Part shown: piece after piece, positions 18,105 through 27,854 of the stretch
How the letters are laid out: each line of letters starts with the position of its first letter
Position numbering within the stretch: the stretch's first letter is position 1
NCBI RefSeq assembly: GCF_030409415.1
Contig: NZ_JAUFPW010000009.1
Span: 1-64,000 of the forward strand
DNA from: Pedobacter aquatilis
Lineage (GTDB): Bacteria > Bacteroidota > Bacteroidia > Sphingobacteriales > Sphingobacteriaceae
DNA: 64,000 nucleotides
Direction of reading: 5' to 3'
Program-made: the position numbers and the translations under genes
Notes under the pieces: generated by a model
Told to the model about the DNA's origin: nothing
The model's input: the letters and a program-made list of their open reading frames with translations, nothing else
Databases searched by the model: none

Positions 18105-19328
18105 CTAAAGCTGATGATGTAAGCTTTCTTGTAATAAAGGGTGATTCTTTGCAATTAATGGTTTCTTGCTTAAGTTACTTAAAACCGTAAAGGTAAATAA
18201 TCCAACGAAACCAATTGCAGTACCGATTTCAACAATACCAAATCCGTTGTGTCCATCTTCCACAGCACCTGGCATAATCATTTGGTAATAATCTACCCAG
18301 TGACCAAGTAATACTACGATTGAAACAAATAATAACTTAACATCTGTTCTCTTATTGTCTCTGTCCATTAATAATAAAACCGGAGCAAGGAAGTTCATTG
18401 CAAGGTTAAGGAAAAACCAGAACTTGTAATATTCAAATCTTTTGTAGAAATAAACAGTTTCCTCAGGCATGTTTGCATAGTAAATTAATAAAAACTGTGC
18501 GAACCATACATAAGTCCAGAAGATAGAGAAACCGAAAATAAACTGGCCTAAGTTATGTAAGTGGCTGTTATTAACCCACTGCATATAACCAGCTCTTCTT
18601 AATAAGATTAAGATAATTGCGATAGTTGCTAAACTGCTTACCCACATTGCTGCGAAGTTATACCAACCAAACATTGTTGAGAACCAGTGTGCCTCTAATG
18701 ACATGATTGTATCGAAAGCAAAAATTGGCGTTGTAAAACCATAAATTACTAAAAAGATACAAGCATTTTTAAAACTCTTTCTGTAAGAATTTAAACCACC
18801 TGCCAAATCTTCATTGTAAGAATATTTAACAAACATCATTGCGAAGATGCTATAAACTCCCAAAAACACTACCTGACGACCCAAGAAGAAGGGTACATTT
18901 AAGAATACTGATTTACCAGCAATTAGCGCATCGTAATTAGGGCTATTTGGATCAGTTAAACCGTCTGCATTCCAGTGGTGGTATAAATTATGTGTGTATA
19001 AACCTGCAGAAATAATTACAATAAGAATTACTGCAGCGATAGGCAACGTTTTAGCCATCGCTTGTGGTACACGTAAAATTGAAGCAGACCATCCTGCCTG
19101 AGCAACAAATTGAACAGCAAGGAAAAACATACCCGACATACAAACGCATGCAAAGTAATATCCCATAAGTAACAGGTTGGCAAAAGTACGCTCGTGCATA
19201 ACTTTATCACCAGCTAAGAAACCGTAAGCAATAGCAAGTACACCTAAGGCTATACCAACCATACTTAAAGTTTTTACTTTTCCTGTAAACTCAAATTGTT
19301 CACTAAAATTAATATTGTGAGTTCCCAT
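18105..19328 (-). CDS. actF: Alternative complex III subunit ActF
   Basis: The 407-residue integral membrane protein has about ten helices and is a shorter homologue of ActC (NrfD-like), as in known Act clusters. It includes IFAFDTIMSLEAHWFSTMFGWYNFAAMW and the IFWTYVWFAQFLLIYYANMPEET block typical of ActF (cited here by its FWTYVWFAQF core). ActF is a membrane subunit of the quinol:cytochrome c oxidoreductase. It begins 15 bases after actE. Confidence 0.92.
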   Translation of the reverse strand: MGTHNINFSEQFEFTGKVKTLSMVGIALGVLAIAYGFLAGDKVMHERTFANLLLMGYYFACVCMSGMFFLAVQFVAQAGWSASILRVPQAMAKTLPIAAVILIVIISAGLYTHNLYHHWNADGLTDPNSPNYDALIAGKSVFLNVPFFLGRQVVFLGVYSIFAMMFVKYSYNEDLAGGLNSYRKSFKNACIFLVIYGFTTPIFAFDTIMSLEAHWFSTMFGWYNFAAMWVSSLATIAIILILLRRAGYMQWVNNSHLHNLGQFIFGFSIFWTYVWFAQFLLIYYANMPEETVYFYKRFEYYKFWFFLNLAMNFLAPVLLLMDRDNKRTDVKLLFVSIVVLLGHWVDYYQMIMPGAVEDGHNGFGIVEIGTAIGFVGLFTFTVLSNLSKKPLIAKNHPLLQESLHHQL

Positions 19329-19343
19329 TTATATCTGCTTTAC

Positions 19344-19928
19344 TTATTGTCCTTTTTGTAATTGTTGAACATACAACACAACCTTCCAACGATCTGTTGG
19401 TGTGATTTGTGAAGCATGCGAGCCCATGTTATTTACACCATAGGTGATAGTGTGGTAGATTTTACCAGCAGTTAAATCTGCCATGTTACCACCTCTTGAT
19501 GAAGCACCAGTTTGATAAGCAGGAACACCGTTGAATTTTTCAATTTTAACTAAGTGACCTTGTCCATCCCCCTTTTCACCGTGACATGGAGCACAGAAAA
19601 CAACAAATGAATGTTTACCTTCTGCAAGGGTTGTACTATCTGCAACTAATGGGTTAACCATTTTAGCTCCGGCTTCGTTATATCCTTCTAAAGTATTAGG
19701 AAACTCATCGTACTCTGTAAAACCAACTGGTTTAGTATTTGCAGGTGGCAATTGTGCTGTTTTACCATCCTTAAAGTTTTTATTTGGCTGATCCGGGTTG
19801 TAAGCAATCGGATCATACATGTTACGGGCATATTCTAACCCTGTACTGCGTTTATCTTTACAAGCCGAAAAAGTAGCTGCAAAAGCGATAGCTAAAAACG
19901 CGGCATAAACAAATTTATTCTTATTCAT
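19344..19928 (-). CDS. actE: Alternative complex III monoheme cytochrome c lipoprotein ActE
   Basis: The 194-residue protein has a lipoprotein signal ending at Cys23 (FSAC) and one heme motif CAPCHGEKGDG, with NNMGSHASQI probably bearing the distal Met. ActE is the monoheme electron-exit subunit of alternative complex III. The start is fixed at ATG 19928: AAGGAAG lies about 10 bases upstream and the ATG overlaps the actD stop by 8 bases (ATGAATAA), the signature of coupled translation. An in-frame ATG at 19949 is possible but would lengthen the signal peptide. Confidence 0.93.
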   Translation of the reverse strand: MNKNKFVYAAFLAIAFAATFSACKDKRSTGLEYARNMYDPIAYNPDQPNKNFKDGKTAQLPPANTKPVGFTEYDEFPNTLEGYNEAGAKMVNPLVADSTTLAEGKHSFVVFCAPCHGEKGDGQGHLVKIEKFNGVPAYQTGASSRGGNMADLTAGKIYHTITYGVNNMGSHASQITPTDRWKVVLYVQQLQKGQ

Positions 19929-20457
19929 AGCTAATGTACTTCCTTTCATTATACTTTACTTCTAAAGCACCTGCATCTTTTAATAAACCATCAATTACAG
20001 TGTGCGATGCATTTTCGTGAGCATCAATTGCAATCACAAAACGATCATCAGTAGCACGTAAATCCATTACTCTTGGTGAACGGCCAGGAAATAAGTGGGT
20101 TGATGCGTAATAAGTTAAAACCATACCGAAAGCACAGAACAATACTGTTAATTCGAACATTATCGGAATAAAATCCGGTAATGCAAATGATGGTTTACCA
20201 CCGATATTTACTTTCCAATCGATAACTGCACAAAAATAAATTAAAGCAAAAGCTGCGCAAGTTCCAGTAATACCAAAGCAAAATGCTGCGATATCGATTC
20301 TCGATCTTTGAATTCCTAATTTGGCTTCTATTCCGTGTATAGGCATTGGAGTGTAAACATCATAAATGCTGATGTTATTTTCCTGAAGTTTCTCGATGCC
20401 ATGCATCATCTCATCAGGGTCGCCAAAGCTGCCTAAAATATATTTGATATCACTCAT
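19921..20457 (-). CDS. actD: Alternative complex III subunit ActD (DUF3341)
   Basis: The 178-residue protein matches DUF3341: N-terminal LGSFGDPDEMMHGIEKLQEN and YTPMPIHGIEAKLGIQRSRI, two transmembrane helices (about 57-82 and 97-120), then a soluble tail with TDDRFVIAIDA. ActD is a membrane subunit of alternative complex III. It starts 2 bases after actC and overlaps actE by 8 bases. Confidence 0.93.
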   Translation of the reverse strand: MSDIKYILGSFGDPDEMMHGIEKLQENNISIYDVYTPMPIHGIEAKLGIQRSRIDIAAFCFGITGTCAAFALIYFCAVIDWKVNIGGKPSFALPDFIPIMFELTVLFCAFGMVLTYYASTHLFPGRSPRVMDLRATDDRFVIAIDAHENASHTVIDGLLKDAGALEVKYNERKYISYE

Positions 20458-20459
20458 TG

Positions 20460-21932
20460 TTATATTTTTGCGTAATCTTCTTGTTTAACACTATCAAATT
20501 TCTCTAAAGATTCTATGTATTCAGCTACATATTCTTTATTCTCATGACCTTCTTTAATCTGTTTCATCTTAGCTTGCTCACTTGCAGTTTTCAATAATAA
20601 TTTAACCTCTGCAATAGCGATAGATGGTAATACTCTTAAGAATAATAAGAATAAAGTAAAGAATAGTCCGATTGAACCTACGAATACACTGATATCAACC
20701 CAAGTTGGATAGAACATTGCCCAACTCGATGGTATATAATCGCGGTGTAATGAAGTAACGATAATTACGAAACGCTCAAACCACATACCTACGTTTACAA
20801 CGATTGATAAGATCCAGGTTGCTTTAATGCTTAAACGAATCTTTTTGAACCATAACAACTGTGGCGAGATTACGTTACAAGTCATCATCATCCAGTACGA
20901 CCACCAGTATGGACCAGTAGATCTGTTGATGAAAGCATATTGCTCATATTCAGAACCTGAATACCATGCAATGAAGAACTCAGTTAAGTAAGCAACACCC
21001 ACGATTGAACCCGTTAAGATGATGATTTTATTCATCGACTCAATGTGGAACATAGTGATGTAGTTCTCTAAACCTAAAACTTTACGGGCAACCAATAATA
21101 AGGTTAATACCATCGCGAAGCCTGAGAAAATCGCACCAGCAACGAAATAAGGAGGGAAAATAGTGGTGTGCCATCCCGGAATTACTGAAGTTGCAAAGTC
21201 CATTGATACAATTGTGTGTACCGAAAGTACTAGTGGTGTAGATATACCTGCTAAGATTAAAGATACAGCCTCAAAACGTTGCCAGGTTTTAACACTTCCA
21301 GACCAGCCGAAAGAGAAAATAGAATAGATTTTTTTACGAGTACCTACTGCACGGTCGCGAATAGTTGCAATATCTGGTAATAAACCTGTGTACCAGAATA
21401 ATAATGATACAGAGAAATAAGTTGAGATTGCAAACATATCCCATACCAAAGGTGAGTTAAAGTTCACCCAAAGTGAGCCAAACTGATTTGGTAAAGGTAA
21501 AACCCAATAAGCTAACCATGGACGGCCCATGTGTGATACTACATAAGTAGCGGCGCAGATTACGGCAAAGATTGTCATCGCCTCTGCAGAACGGTTGATT
21601 GAGTTACGCCAGTTTTGACGGAAAAGTAATAGTACTGCCGAAATAAGTGTTCCGGCGTGACCAATACCTACCCACCATACGAAACCGGTGATATCCCATG
21701 CCCATCCAACTGTTTTATTTAAGCCCCATGCACCGATACCATTCCAAAAAGTGTAACTAACAGCTACTACCCAAAGTAATGCACCCAATGCTGAAACGAT
21801 GAAACCAATCCACCAAGCTTTGTTCGGCTTGTTTTCTACCGGCATTAAAATATCATCCGTAATTTTTGCGTACGTGATATTATCGCCGGTAATTAATGGT
21901 TCTCTAAGTATTGATTCGTTATGTCCTGACAT
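20460..21932 (-). CDS. actC: Alternative complex III subunit ActC (NrfD family)
   Basis: The 490-residue protein has ten predicted helices of the NrfD/PsrC family, with WWVGIGHAGTLISAVLLL, VVSHMGRPWLAYWVLPLP and LVLSVHTIVSMDFATSVIPGWHTTIFPPYF (cited by its SVHTIVSMDFA core). ActC contains the quinol-binding site and probably proton-conducting residues. It follows actB by 26 bases and is followed by actD after 2 bases. Confidence 0.94.
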   Translation of the reverse strand: MSGHNESILREPLITGDNITYAKITDDILMPVENKPNKAWWIGFIVSALGALLWVVAVSYTFWNGIGAWGLNKTVGWAWDITGFVWWVGIGHAGTLISAVLLLFRQNWRNSINRSAEAMTIFAVICAATYVVSHMGRPWLAYWVLPLPNQFGSLWVNFNSPLVWDMFAISTYFSVSLLFWYTGLLPDIATIRDRAVGTRKKIYSIFSFGWSGSVKTWQRFEAVSLILAGISTPLVLSVHTIVSMDFATSVIPGWHTTIFPPYFVAGAIFSGFAMVLTLLLVARKVLGLENYITMFHIESMNKIIILTGSIVGVAYLTEFFIAWYSGSEYEQYAFINRSTGPYWWSYWMMMTCNVISPQLLWFKKIRLSIKATWILSIVVNVGMWFERFVIIVTSLHRDYIPSSWAMFYPTWVDISVFVGSIGLFFTLFLLFLRVLPSIAIAEVKLLLKTASEQAKMKQIKEGHENKEYVAEYIESLEKFDSVKQEDYAKI

Positions 21933-21958
21933 AATTTGTATTTTCTTTATACTAAAGC

Positions 21959-24900
21959 TTACGCTTGTACTGTTGTATCTGTATTTCTAATTTTTGTCAT
22001 ATATCCGATACCAGGTTTCACGTTGATTTCTTCTAATACGTAGTAGATACGCTCAGAACGTAAAGCTTTTGAAACTTCTGAATTAGGATCGTTCGCATCA
22101 CCAAAAATGATAGCATTTGCTGAACAAGCTTCCTGACAAGCCATTTTAATATCGCCATCTTTTAATGGACGTTTTTCAATTTTAGCTTGCAATTTACCTG
22201 CTTGGATACGTTGAACACACATCGAGCATTTTTCCATAACACCACGAGAACGTGTCGTTACATCAGGATTTAAAACCAATTGAGTAAACTCGTTATTTAA
22301 ATAGTTATCGAAACGTGAATCATTCCAGTAGTTGAACCAGTTGAAACGACGTACTTTATACGGACAGTTGTTTGCACAATAACGGGTACCTACACAACGG
22401 TTATAAGCCATTTGGTTTAAACCATCTGATGAGTGTACCGTTGCCAGTACCGGACATACAGTCTCGCATGGAGCATGGTCACAGTGTTGACACAACATTG
22501 GTTGGTGAACAACTGAAACGTGATCCAAGTCTTCTAACTTAGCAATTTCCTTTTCTTTAGTAACATCACCAGTTGGTGTTTCGTAGCTGTAATAACGGTC
22601 GATACGAATCCAGTGCATTTCACGACGACGACGAACCTCATCACGACCTACAACAGGGATATTATTTTCTACGTTACAAGCGACTACACAAGAACCGCAA
22701 CCTGTACAAGCATTCAAATCGATTGCCATAACCCAGTTGTTCCCTGGTTTTTCATATTCATCCCAAAGATCGTAGTTTTTGTGGTCGCCTTTATGGTTAC
22801 CAGCAGAAGCATCTTTTAAGTATTCTTTAAACGTAGCTTCTTTTATTACTGCACGACCTTCGAAAGAGTGGTGCGTTTGTGTTTGTGCTAATTCATAAAA
22901 ACCGCCTGTTGGTGTAATGGTTACTGTTGTAGCATATTGCATTGTACCATTTACATAAGTTACAAACGGAAATGCATTTTTACCAACATCGTTACCGGCT
23001 TTACCAACTTTAGTACGGCCATAACCTAATGCGATTGAAGCTGTACCTTGTGCTTGTCCTGGCTGGATAAGAACTGGCAAATCAACTGAATAACCATTGC
23101 TGCCTTTTACGGTTACAACATCAAATTCTTTAACATTTAACGATTCTGCAAATTTAGGCGCAAGGGCAACGTAGTTATCCCAGGTTACTTTTGAAACCGG
23201 ATCAGGTAATTCTTGTAAGAATGCATTGTTTGCATTTTTACCATCCCTCATTGGAATGTTTTCGTAAACCTGTAGCTGAACATCCTTAGTTAAATTTTTG
23301 CTGCTGCTTACAATTGAAGTAGCAACCTGAGCTAAAGATTGAGAAAATGAATAAGCTGAAGCAGGTTTTGGTGCTACAGTTACTACACCTTTTTCTAAAA
23401 CTTCAGACCATTTTAAACCAATTGCAGGTAGCATTTTAGTTTCCCAGTTACTACGAACAAACTGATAGTAATCTTTAACTGGTGCATCAGCCCATGTTAA
23501 TAAGCTTTCTTCTGCCTGACGACTGTTGAAAACAGGGTTAATTGTAGGTTGAACGATAGAGTAATAACCTTCGTAAGCATTTGCATCACCCCATGATTCT
23601 AAATAGTTATGGTTAATTGCAATTGCATCACATAAAGAAGCGGTTTCATCTGCTCTATCTGCGAAAGAGATTTTAGCAGGAACGCTTTTTAAAGCTGATT
23701 CAAATTTCTTAGCATCTACGTAATCGTAAGCAGGGTTACTGTTTAAGAATAATACAGCACCTACTTCACCACGACCCATTTCAGCAACCAAGCCATTAAA
23801 TTCAGCATCGTTACCTGCGTATAAGAAACAAGGATTATCTAAATCGATAGTAGTACCATAACTTCCGATTGCGGCGTTAATAGCATTTACTAATATTTGA
23901 GTTGAAACATCATTGGAACCACAAACAACAAGTCCTTTACCTTTACTTTGAACTAATTCTTTGGCTGCTAACTTAATCACTTTATCAGCAGTTGCATTAT
24001 TGCCTAAAGTTCCACCAGGTAAAGATTGACCAGTGATTGCATTATATAAAGCAATTAAAGCCGGACCTTCTTCTGATAATTTTACAGGAACACGCGTATC
24101 TGCATTTGTACCTGTTAAGCTCATTCCACTTTCAAATTGAATGTGGCGGCTCATTTTTTTGCCTTCTAATGATTTATAGTTACGGTTAGCTGTATATTGA
24201 GCAGTAAATTCTTCACCGCTAATCCATGTACCTAAGAAATCGGCACTAAAACTTACAATTAAATCTGCTTTATCGAAATTGTATTTTGGTAAAACTGCTT
24301 TACCAAAGCTATTTTGATTGGCCTGAATGATACCTGTATAAGAAACAGCATCATACTGAACCAATTTAGCTGCAGGGTATTTTGTTATAAATTGTGCTAA
24401 AACCGCATTTGTAGAAGGACTGTTAACTGTAGAAGCCACAATGCGGATTTTCTTACCACCAGCTTGTGCTTTCGCTAACTCACCTTTAACAAAGCTATCC
24501 AATTTAGCCCATGTAGTTTCTTCGTTTTTAAGAACAGGTGCTTTCAATTTAGATACATCATATAAATCTAAAACTGAAGCCTGTGCTCTTGCATCTGTAC
24601 CAACGTGAAACTGACCCGCATTTGGATTTGGTTCAATTTTAATTGGACGACCTTCTCTTGTTTTTACTAAAATACTCTGGCCGTTAAAGCTCGAAGTATA
24701 ATAGTTAGGAATACCTGGTGTAACCTCTTCTGGTTTTACCAAGTAAGGAATAGATTTATGAATCGGGGCTGTTTGACATGCTGCTAAAGTAACTGCACCT
24801 AAACCAAAACCTAACGCCTTTAAAAAGTCGCGGCGTGGGGTAACGGTACTTAACCCTGCTTCATTTAAAACATCTTCTATTGGAAGTGGCTCGGCAAATT

Positions 24901-24979
24901 CGTTTTTGTTATTCTTAACAAAATCGGGTGTATTTTTATACTCCTCTAAGCCTTTCCAGTATTTTTTGTTGCTTTCCAT
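21959..24979 (-). CDS. actB: Alternative complex III iron-sulfur subunit ActB (molybdopterin oxidoreductase-like)
   Basis: The 1006-residue protein starts with a TAT-like segment (TPRRDFLKALGFGLGAV) in the form typical of Bacteroidota ActB. A large molybdopterin-oxidoreductase-like domain follows that lacks cofactor-binding signatures, as known for ActB. The C-terminal ferredoxin-type domain (about 740-960) has four cysteine clusters: CTGCGSCVVAC, CQHCDHAPCETVC, CVGTRYCANNC and CSMCVQR with MACQEAC, fitting three [4Fe-4S] and one [3Fe-4S]. It carries electrons from quinol to the hemes of ActA and ActE. ATG 24979; 47 bases after actA. Confidence 0.95.
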   Translation of the reverse strand: MESNKKYWKGLEEYKNTPDFVKNNKNEFAEPLPIEDVLNEAGLSTVTPRRDFLKALGFGLGAVTLAACQTAPIHKSIPYLVKPEEVTPGIPNYYTSSFNGQSILVKTREGRPIKIEPNPNAGQFHVGTDARAQASVLDLYDVSKLKAPVLKNEETTWAKLDSFVKGELAKAQAGGKKIRIVASTVNSPSTNAVLAQFITKYPAAKLVQYDAVSYTGIIQANQNSFGKAVLPKYNFDKADLIVSFSADFLGTWISGEEFTAQYTANRNYKSLEGKKMSRHIQFESGMSLTGTNADTRVPVKLSEEGPALIALYNAITGQSLPGGTLGNNATADKVIKLAAKELVQSKGKGLVVCGSNDVSTQILVNAINAAIGSYGTTIDLDNPCFLYAGNDAEFNGLVAEMGRGEVGAVLFLNSNPAYDYVDAKKFESALKSVPAKISFADRADETASLCDAIAINHNYLESWGDANAYEGYYSIVQPTINPVFNSRQAEESLLTWADAPVKDYYQFVRSNWETKMLPAIGLKWSEVLEKGVVTVAPKPASAYSFSQSLAQVATSIVSSSKNLTKDVQLQVYENIPMRDGKNANNAFLQELPDPVSKVTWDNYVALAPKFAESLNVKEFDVVTVKGSNGYSVDLPVLIQPGQAQGTASIALGYGRTKVGKAGNDVGKNAFPFVTYVNGTMQYATTVTITPTGGFYELAQTQTHHSFEGRAVIKEATFKEYLKDASAGNHKGDHKNYDLWDEYEKPGNNWVMAIDLNACTGCGSCVVACNVENNIPVVGRDEVRRRREMHWIRIDRYYSYETPTGDVTKEKEIAKLEDLDHVSVVHQPMLCQHCDHAPCETVCPVLATVHSSDGLNQMAYNRCVGTRYCANNCPYKVRRFNWFNYWNDSRFDNYLNNEFTQLVLNPDVTTRSRGVMEKCSMCVQRIQAGKLQAKIEKRPLKDGDIKMACQEACSANAIIFGDANDPNSEVSKALRSERIYYVLEEINVKPGIGYMTKIRNTDTTVQA

Positions 24980-25026
24980 TTAAGCTATATTACTGTTTAT
25001 TCGAACGTTCTTACTAAACTCTACAA

Positions 25027-26331
25027 TTAATAGTGGCATTTACCACACTCTAAACCACCCAATAACGCTGGTGTAACTTTCTCGCCTTTTTTAATTTTCT
25101 CATGCGCTTCGATAACCTTTGCGTAGAAAGCATTGTTTTTCTGACCAGAAATATCTGTTTCTTTATGGCAGTTAATACACCATTTCATGGTTAATGGAGA
25201 ATATTGATAAAGTTCTTCCATAGTATTAACCGGACCGTGACATGCAAAACATACTGGCTCAGTTGGCTGTAATCCTTTTGCTTTACGAATCGCATCTTCA
25301 GCAACAACTACGTGCTGAGAGTGGTTGAAGTAGGCAAAATCTGGTAAGTTGTGCACACGCACCCACTCCATTGGTTTTTCTTTACTCTTATCGTATTTCT
25401 GAGTTTCAGGATCGTAACCTAAAGCATTGTAAATTTTCTTAATCTCAGGAGAAATATCACCATCATAATTATCTCTTGCCTGTACTGCTTTGTGGCAGTT
25501 CATACAAACGTTTAATGATGGGATAGTTGCATTTTTAGATTTGAATGCACCGTTGTGGCAATATTGACAATCGATTTGATTGATACCTGCGTGTAATTCG
25601 TGAGAGAATTTAATTGGCTGTACTGGTTGGTAACCTGTGTGAACACCAGTATTCCACATACCCATCCAACCCCATGAACCTAAAGCAATGATTAAACATA
25701 AAATGAAGAACATCACAAATTTCTTGTTCTTAAACATTTTACGAACACCAACTTTTAATGGCACATCCTCTTCAATCTCAATGCCTTGTTTCTGTAAAAT
25801 TAAGCGCTCTAATAACTTAGATGCACGACCTAAAATCACTAAAATAACAATAGCAACTGCAACAATGGCAACAATACCAGCGATTGATAAACCTGAAGTT
25901 GTATCATCTTTCGCAGCATTAGCAGCTCCTGCACCAGCAGCATCACCTTTAGCTTTTGGCTCACCTTCTTTAATGTATGCTAAAATGTCTTTTACTTTTT
26001 CCTCATCTAATTCCGGGAAAGAAGTCATTGCAATTTTACCATTTTCGTTGAAAAGCTTAACAGCATCAGGATCTCCTGAAGCTATCATGCCTTGCGAATT
26101 TGGAATCCATTTTAATAGGAATTCTTCAGAGTGACGATCGCTTACACCAGTTAAGGCAGGACCAATCATTTTCGCATCTAACGCGTGACATGCTGTACAT
26201 TTAGCCTTGAAAAGCGTTCTTCCATTTGCAGCATCTTGCGCTTTAACGGTAGAAACCGCTATTACGGAAATGGCTGAAAATACGAATAACGATTTCCAAA
26301 CGCCTTTTAAAATCATCGAGATATCTCTCAT
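25027..26331 (-). CDS. actA: Alternative complex III multiheme cytochrome ActA with N-terminal monoheme domain
   Basis: The 434-residue protein has a signal peptide, then a class I cytochrome c domain with CTACH and a DPDAVKLFNENGKIAMTSFP region (Met ligand), an Ala-rich linker, two transmembrane helices (about 145-170 and 205-228), and a pentaheme part with CQYCH, CMNCH, CFACH, CINCH and CGKCH. Six CxxCH motifs in total; the classic ActA has five hemes, so the N-terminal monoheme is an added domain. The start is set at ATG 26331; a GTG three codons upstream is possible. First gene of the cluster. Confidence 0.93.
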   Translation of the reverse strand: MRDISMILKGVWKSLFVFSAISVIAVSTVKAQDAANGRTLFKAKCTACHALDAKMIGPALTGVSDRHSEEFLLKWIPNSQGMIASGDPDAVKLFNENGKIAMTSFPELDEEKVKDILAYIKEGEPKAKGDAAGAGAANAAKDDTTSGLSIAGIVAIVAVAIVILVILGRASKLLERLILQKQGIEIEEDVPLKVGVRKMFKNKKFVMFFILCLIIALGSWGWMGMWNTGVHTGYQPVQPIKFSHELHAGINQIDCQYCHNGAFKSKNATIPSLNVCMNCHKAVQARDNYDGDISPEIKKIYNALGYDPETQKYDKSKEKPMEWVRVHNLPDFAYFNHSQHVVVAEDAIRKAKGLQPTEPVCFACHGPVNTMEELYQYSPLTMKWCINCHKETDISGQKNNAFYAKVIEAHEKIKKGEKVTPALLGGLECGKCHY

Positions 26332-26412
26332 AATGAACACTTTATACTTATTTAATTTATTTTTTGTTGTGAAATTGATGTTTAAACTGAAGTAGCTCCA
26401 TCAAAACTTGAA

Positions 26413-26420
26413 CAAAAGTA
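26413..26420 (-). promoter_or_regulatory. Candidate -7 element of the Act-oxidase cluster
   Basis: On the minus strand this reads TACTTTTG, a perfect fit to the TAnnTTTG -7 element of Bacteroidota. It lies about 80 bases upstream of actA, in the only sizeable gap before the cluster. A -33 element is not convincing. Confidence 0.4.
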
Positions 26421-26516
26421 TAACTTATTAATAAATCCCATGACATAATACTGACTTGAAATACAATTTATAATCATTCTAAACAAATGCCATTTCAAGT
26501 CAACCAATCAATAAAA

Positions 26517-26550
26517 ATGCCCATTTTAGAAGTTCTTCTCCAATGGGCAT
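26517..26550 (-). terminator. Terminator of the deoxyhypusine-synthase-like gene
   Basis: ATGCCCATT (26517-26525) pairs with AATGGGCAT (26542-26550), 9 bp, and on the minus strand is followed by TTTTATTG. It lies 35 bases past the stop of the upstream gene. Confidence 0.75.
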
Positions 26551-26584
26551 ATGCAAACCTGTTTGGTTTTATTAAGTTTTATTG

Positions 26585-27565
26585 TTATTGTTTTAATATC
26601 CAGGCAAACATTAAAGGCGCAACTATTGTTGCGTCGCTCTCTACAATAAATTTAGGCGTATGAATATCTAATTTACCCCATGTAATTTTTTCGTTCGGCA
26701 CAGCACCAGAATATGAACCGTAAGAAGTTGTTGAATCTGATATCTGACAGAAATAGCTCCAGAACGGAATGTTTTCCATTTCCATATCCTGATAAAGCAT
26801 AGGTACAACGCAAATCGGGAAATCGCCGGCAATACCACCGCCAATCTGGAAGAAACCAATTCCTTTACCTCCGCTGTTTGCAATATACCAATCGGCTAAC
26901 CAACCCATATATTCAATACCACCTTTTACAGTTGTAGCAGTTAATTCGTTTTTCATCACATATGATGCAAAAATATTACCCATCGTAGAATCTTCCCATC
27001 CTGGTACAACAATTGGCAAATTCTTTTCAGCAGCTGCTAACATCCAAGAATTTTTTGGATCGATTTCATAATACTGCTCCAAATCTCCGCTTAAAAGCAT
27101 TTTGTACATAAACTCATGCGGAAAATATCTTTCGCCTGCTTGTTCAGCATCCATCCAAATTTTTTGAATATGCTTTTGTAATCTGCGGAAAGCTTCCTCT
27201 TCTGGAATACAAGTATCGGTAACGCGATTGTAATGGTTTTCTAATAAATCCCACTCATCCTGCGGACTTAAATCTCTGTAATTTGGTACGCGTTTATAAT
27301 GTGAATGCGCAACCAGATTCATAATATCCTCTTCTAGGTTTGCACCTGTACAAGAAATAATCGCCACTTTATCCTGACGAATCATTTCTGCAAGCGAAAT
27401 ACCCAACTCAGCTGTACTCATTGCACCAGCTAAAGTTATCATCATTTTACCGCCTTCATCCAAATGCGTTTCATAGCCTTTGGCAGCATCCATCATTGCT
27501 GCAGCATTAAAATGGAGGTAATTGCGCTCCATGAACTGAGATATTGGTCCTCTTGTATTGCTCAT
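26585..27565 (-). CDS. Deoxyhypusine synthase family protein
   Basis: The 326-residue soluble protein belongs to the deoxyhypusine synthase fold: GGKMMITLAGAMSTAELG, SCTGANLEEDI (NAD site), GGGIAGDFPI and SYGSYSGAVPNEKITWGKL. The catalytic Lys of the family (in WGK) is present, K298. Bacteria lack eIF5A, and bacterial members are reported to make homospermidine or related polyamines, so a polyamine role is the best guess. The start is set at ATG 27565; the open frame extends eight codons to a TTG. It is a single-gene unit, divergent from the Omp85-like gene. Confidence 0.88.
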   Translation of the reverse strand: MSNTRGPISQFMERNYLHFNAAAMMDAAKGYETHLDEGGKMMITLAGAMSTAELGISLAEMIRQDKVAIISCTGANLEEDIMNLVAHSHYKRVPNYRDLSPQDEWDLLENHYNRVTDTCIPEEEAFRRLQKHIQKIWMDAEQAGERYFPHEFMYKMLLSGDLEQYYEIDPKNSWMLAAAEKNLPIVVPGWEDSTMGNIFASYVMKNELTATTVKGGIEYMGWLADWYIANSGGKGIGFFQIGGGIAGDFPICVVPMLYQDMEMENIPFWSYFCQISDSTTSYGSYSGAVPNEKITWGKLDIHTPKFIVESDATIVAPLMFAWILKQ

Positions 27566-27854
27566 CTTTTTTTTTATTTGTTGCGGCAAAAATAGGCATT
27601 TAGCCCGAAACGATAAAACTTATGTAAGTATTGGTTACAATTAAGATGCATGATGATGATTTGGAAAGCAAAGTCAATTCTCATCGCTTACAACAGTCCG
27701 GCTTTTTGGTACAAGGCCCAAAGAAAAATCGGGCGCTTTCCCCTCCAATCCGGTTTAAATGGCTTGGTTGCAGCTCCTATTAACAAAAACCTTACAATCG
27801 TCATAAAACAATCGTCAAATAAATCTTCAATAAAAAATCTGTTAATTTGCGGCA
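27566..27854. other. Divergent intergenic region, no gene supported
   Basis: 289 bases between two divergent genes must hold both promoters. A stretch at about 27690-27780 is more C/G-rich than its surroundings (CCGGCTTTTTGG, TCGGGCGCTTTCCCCTCC, GGTTGCAGCTCC) and resembles degenerate intergenic repeat sequence. An open frame on the plus strand from 27650 has non-coding-like composition and overlaps the next gene. Confidence 0.5.
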
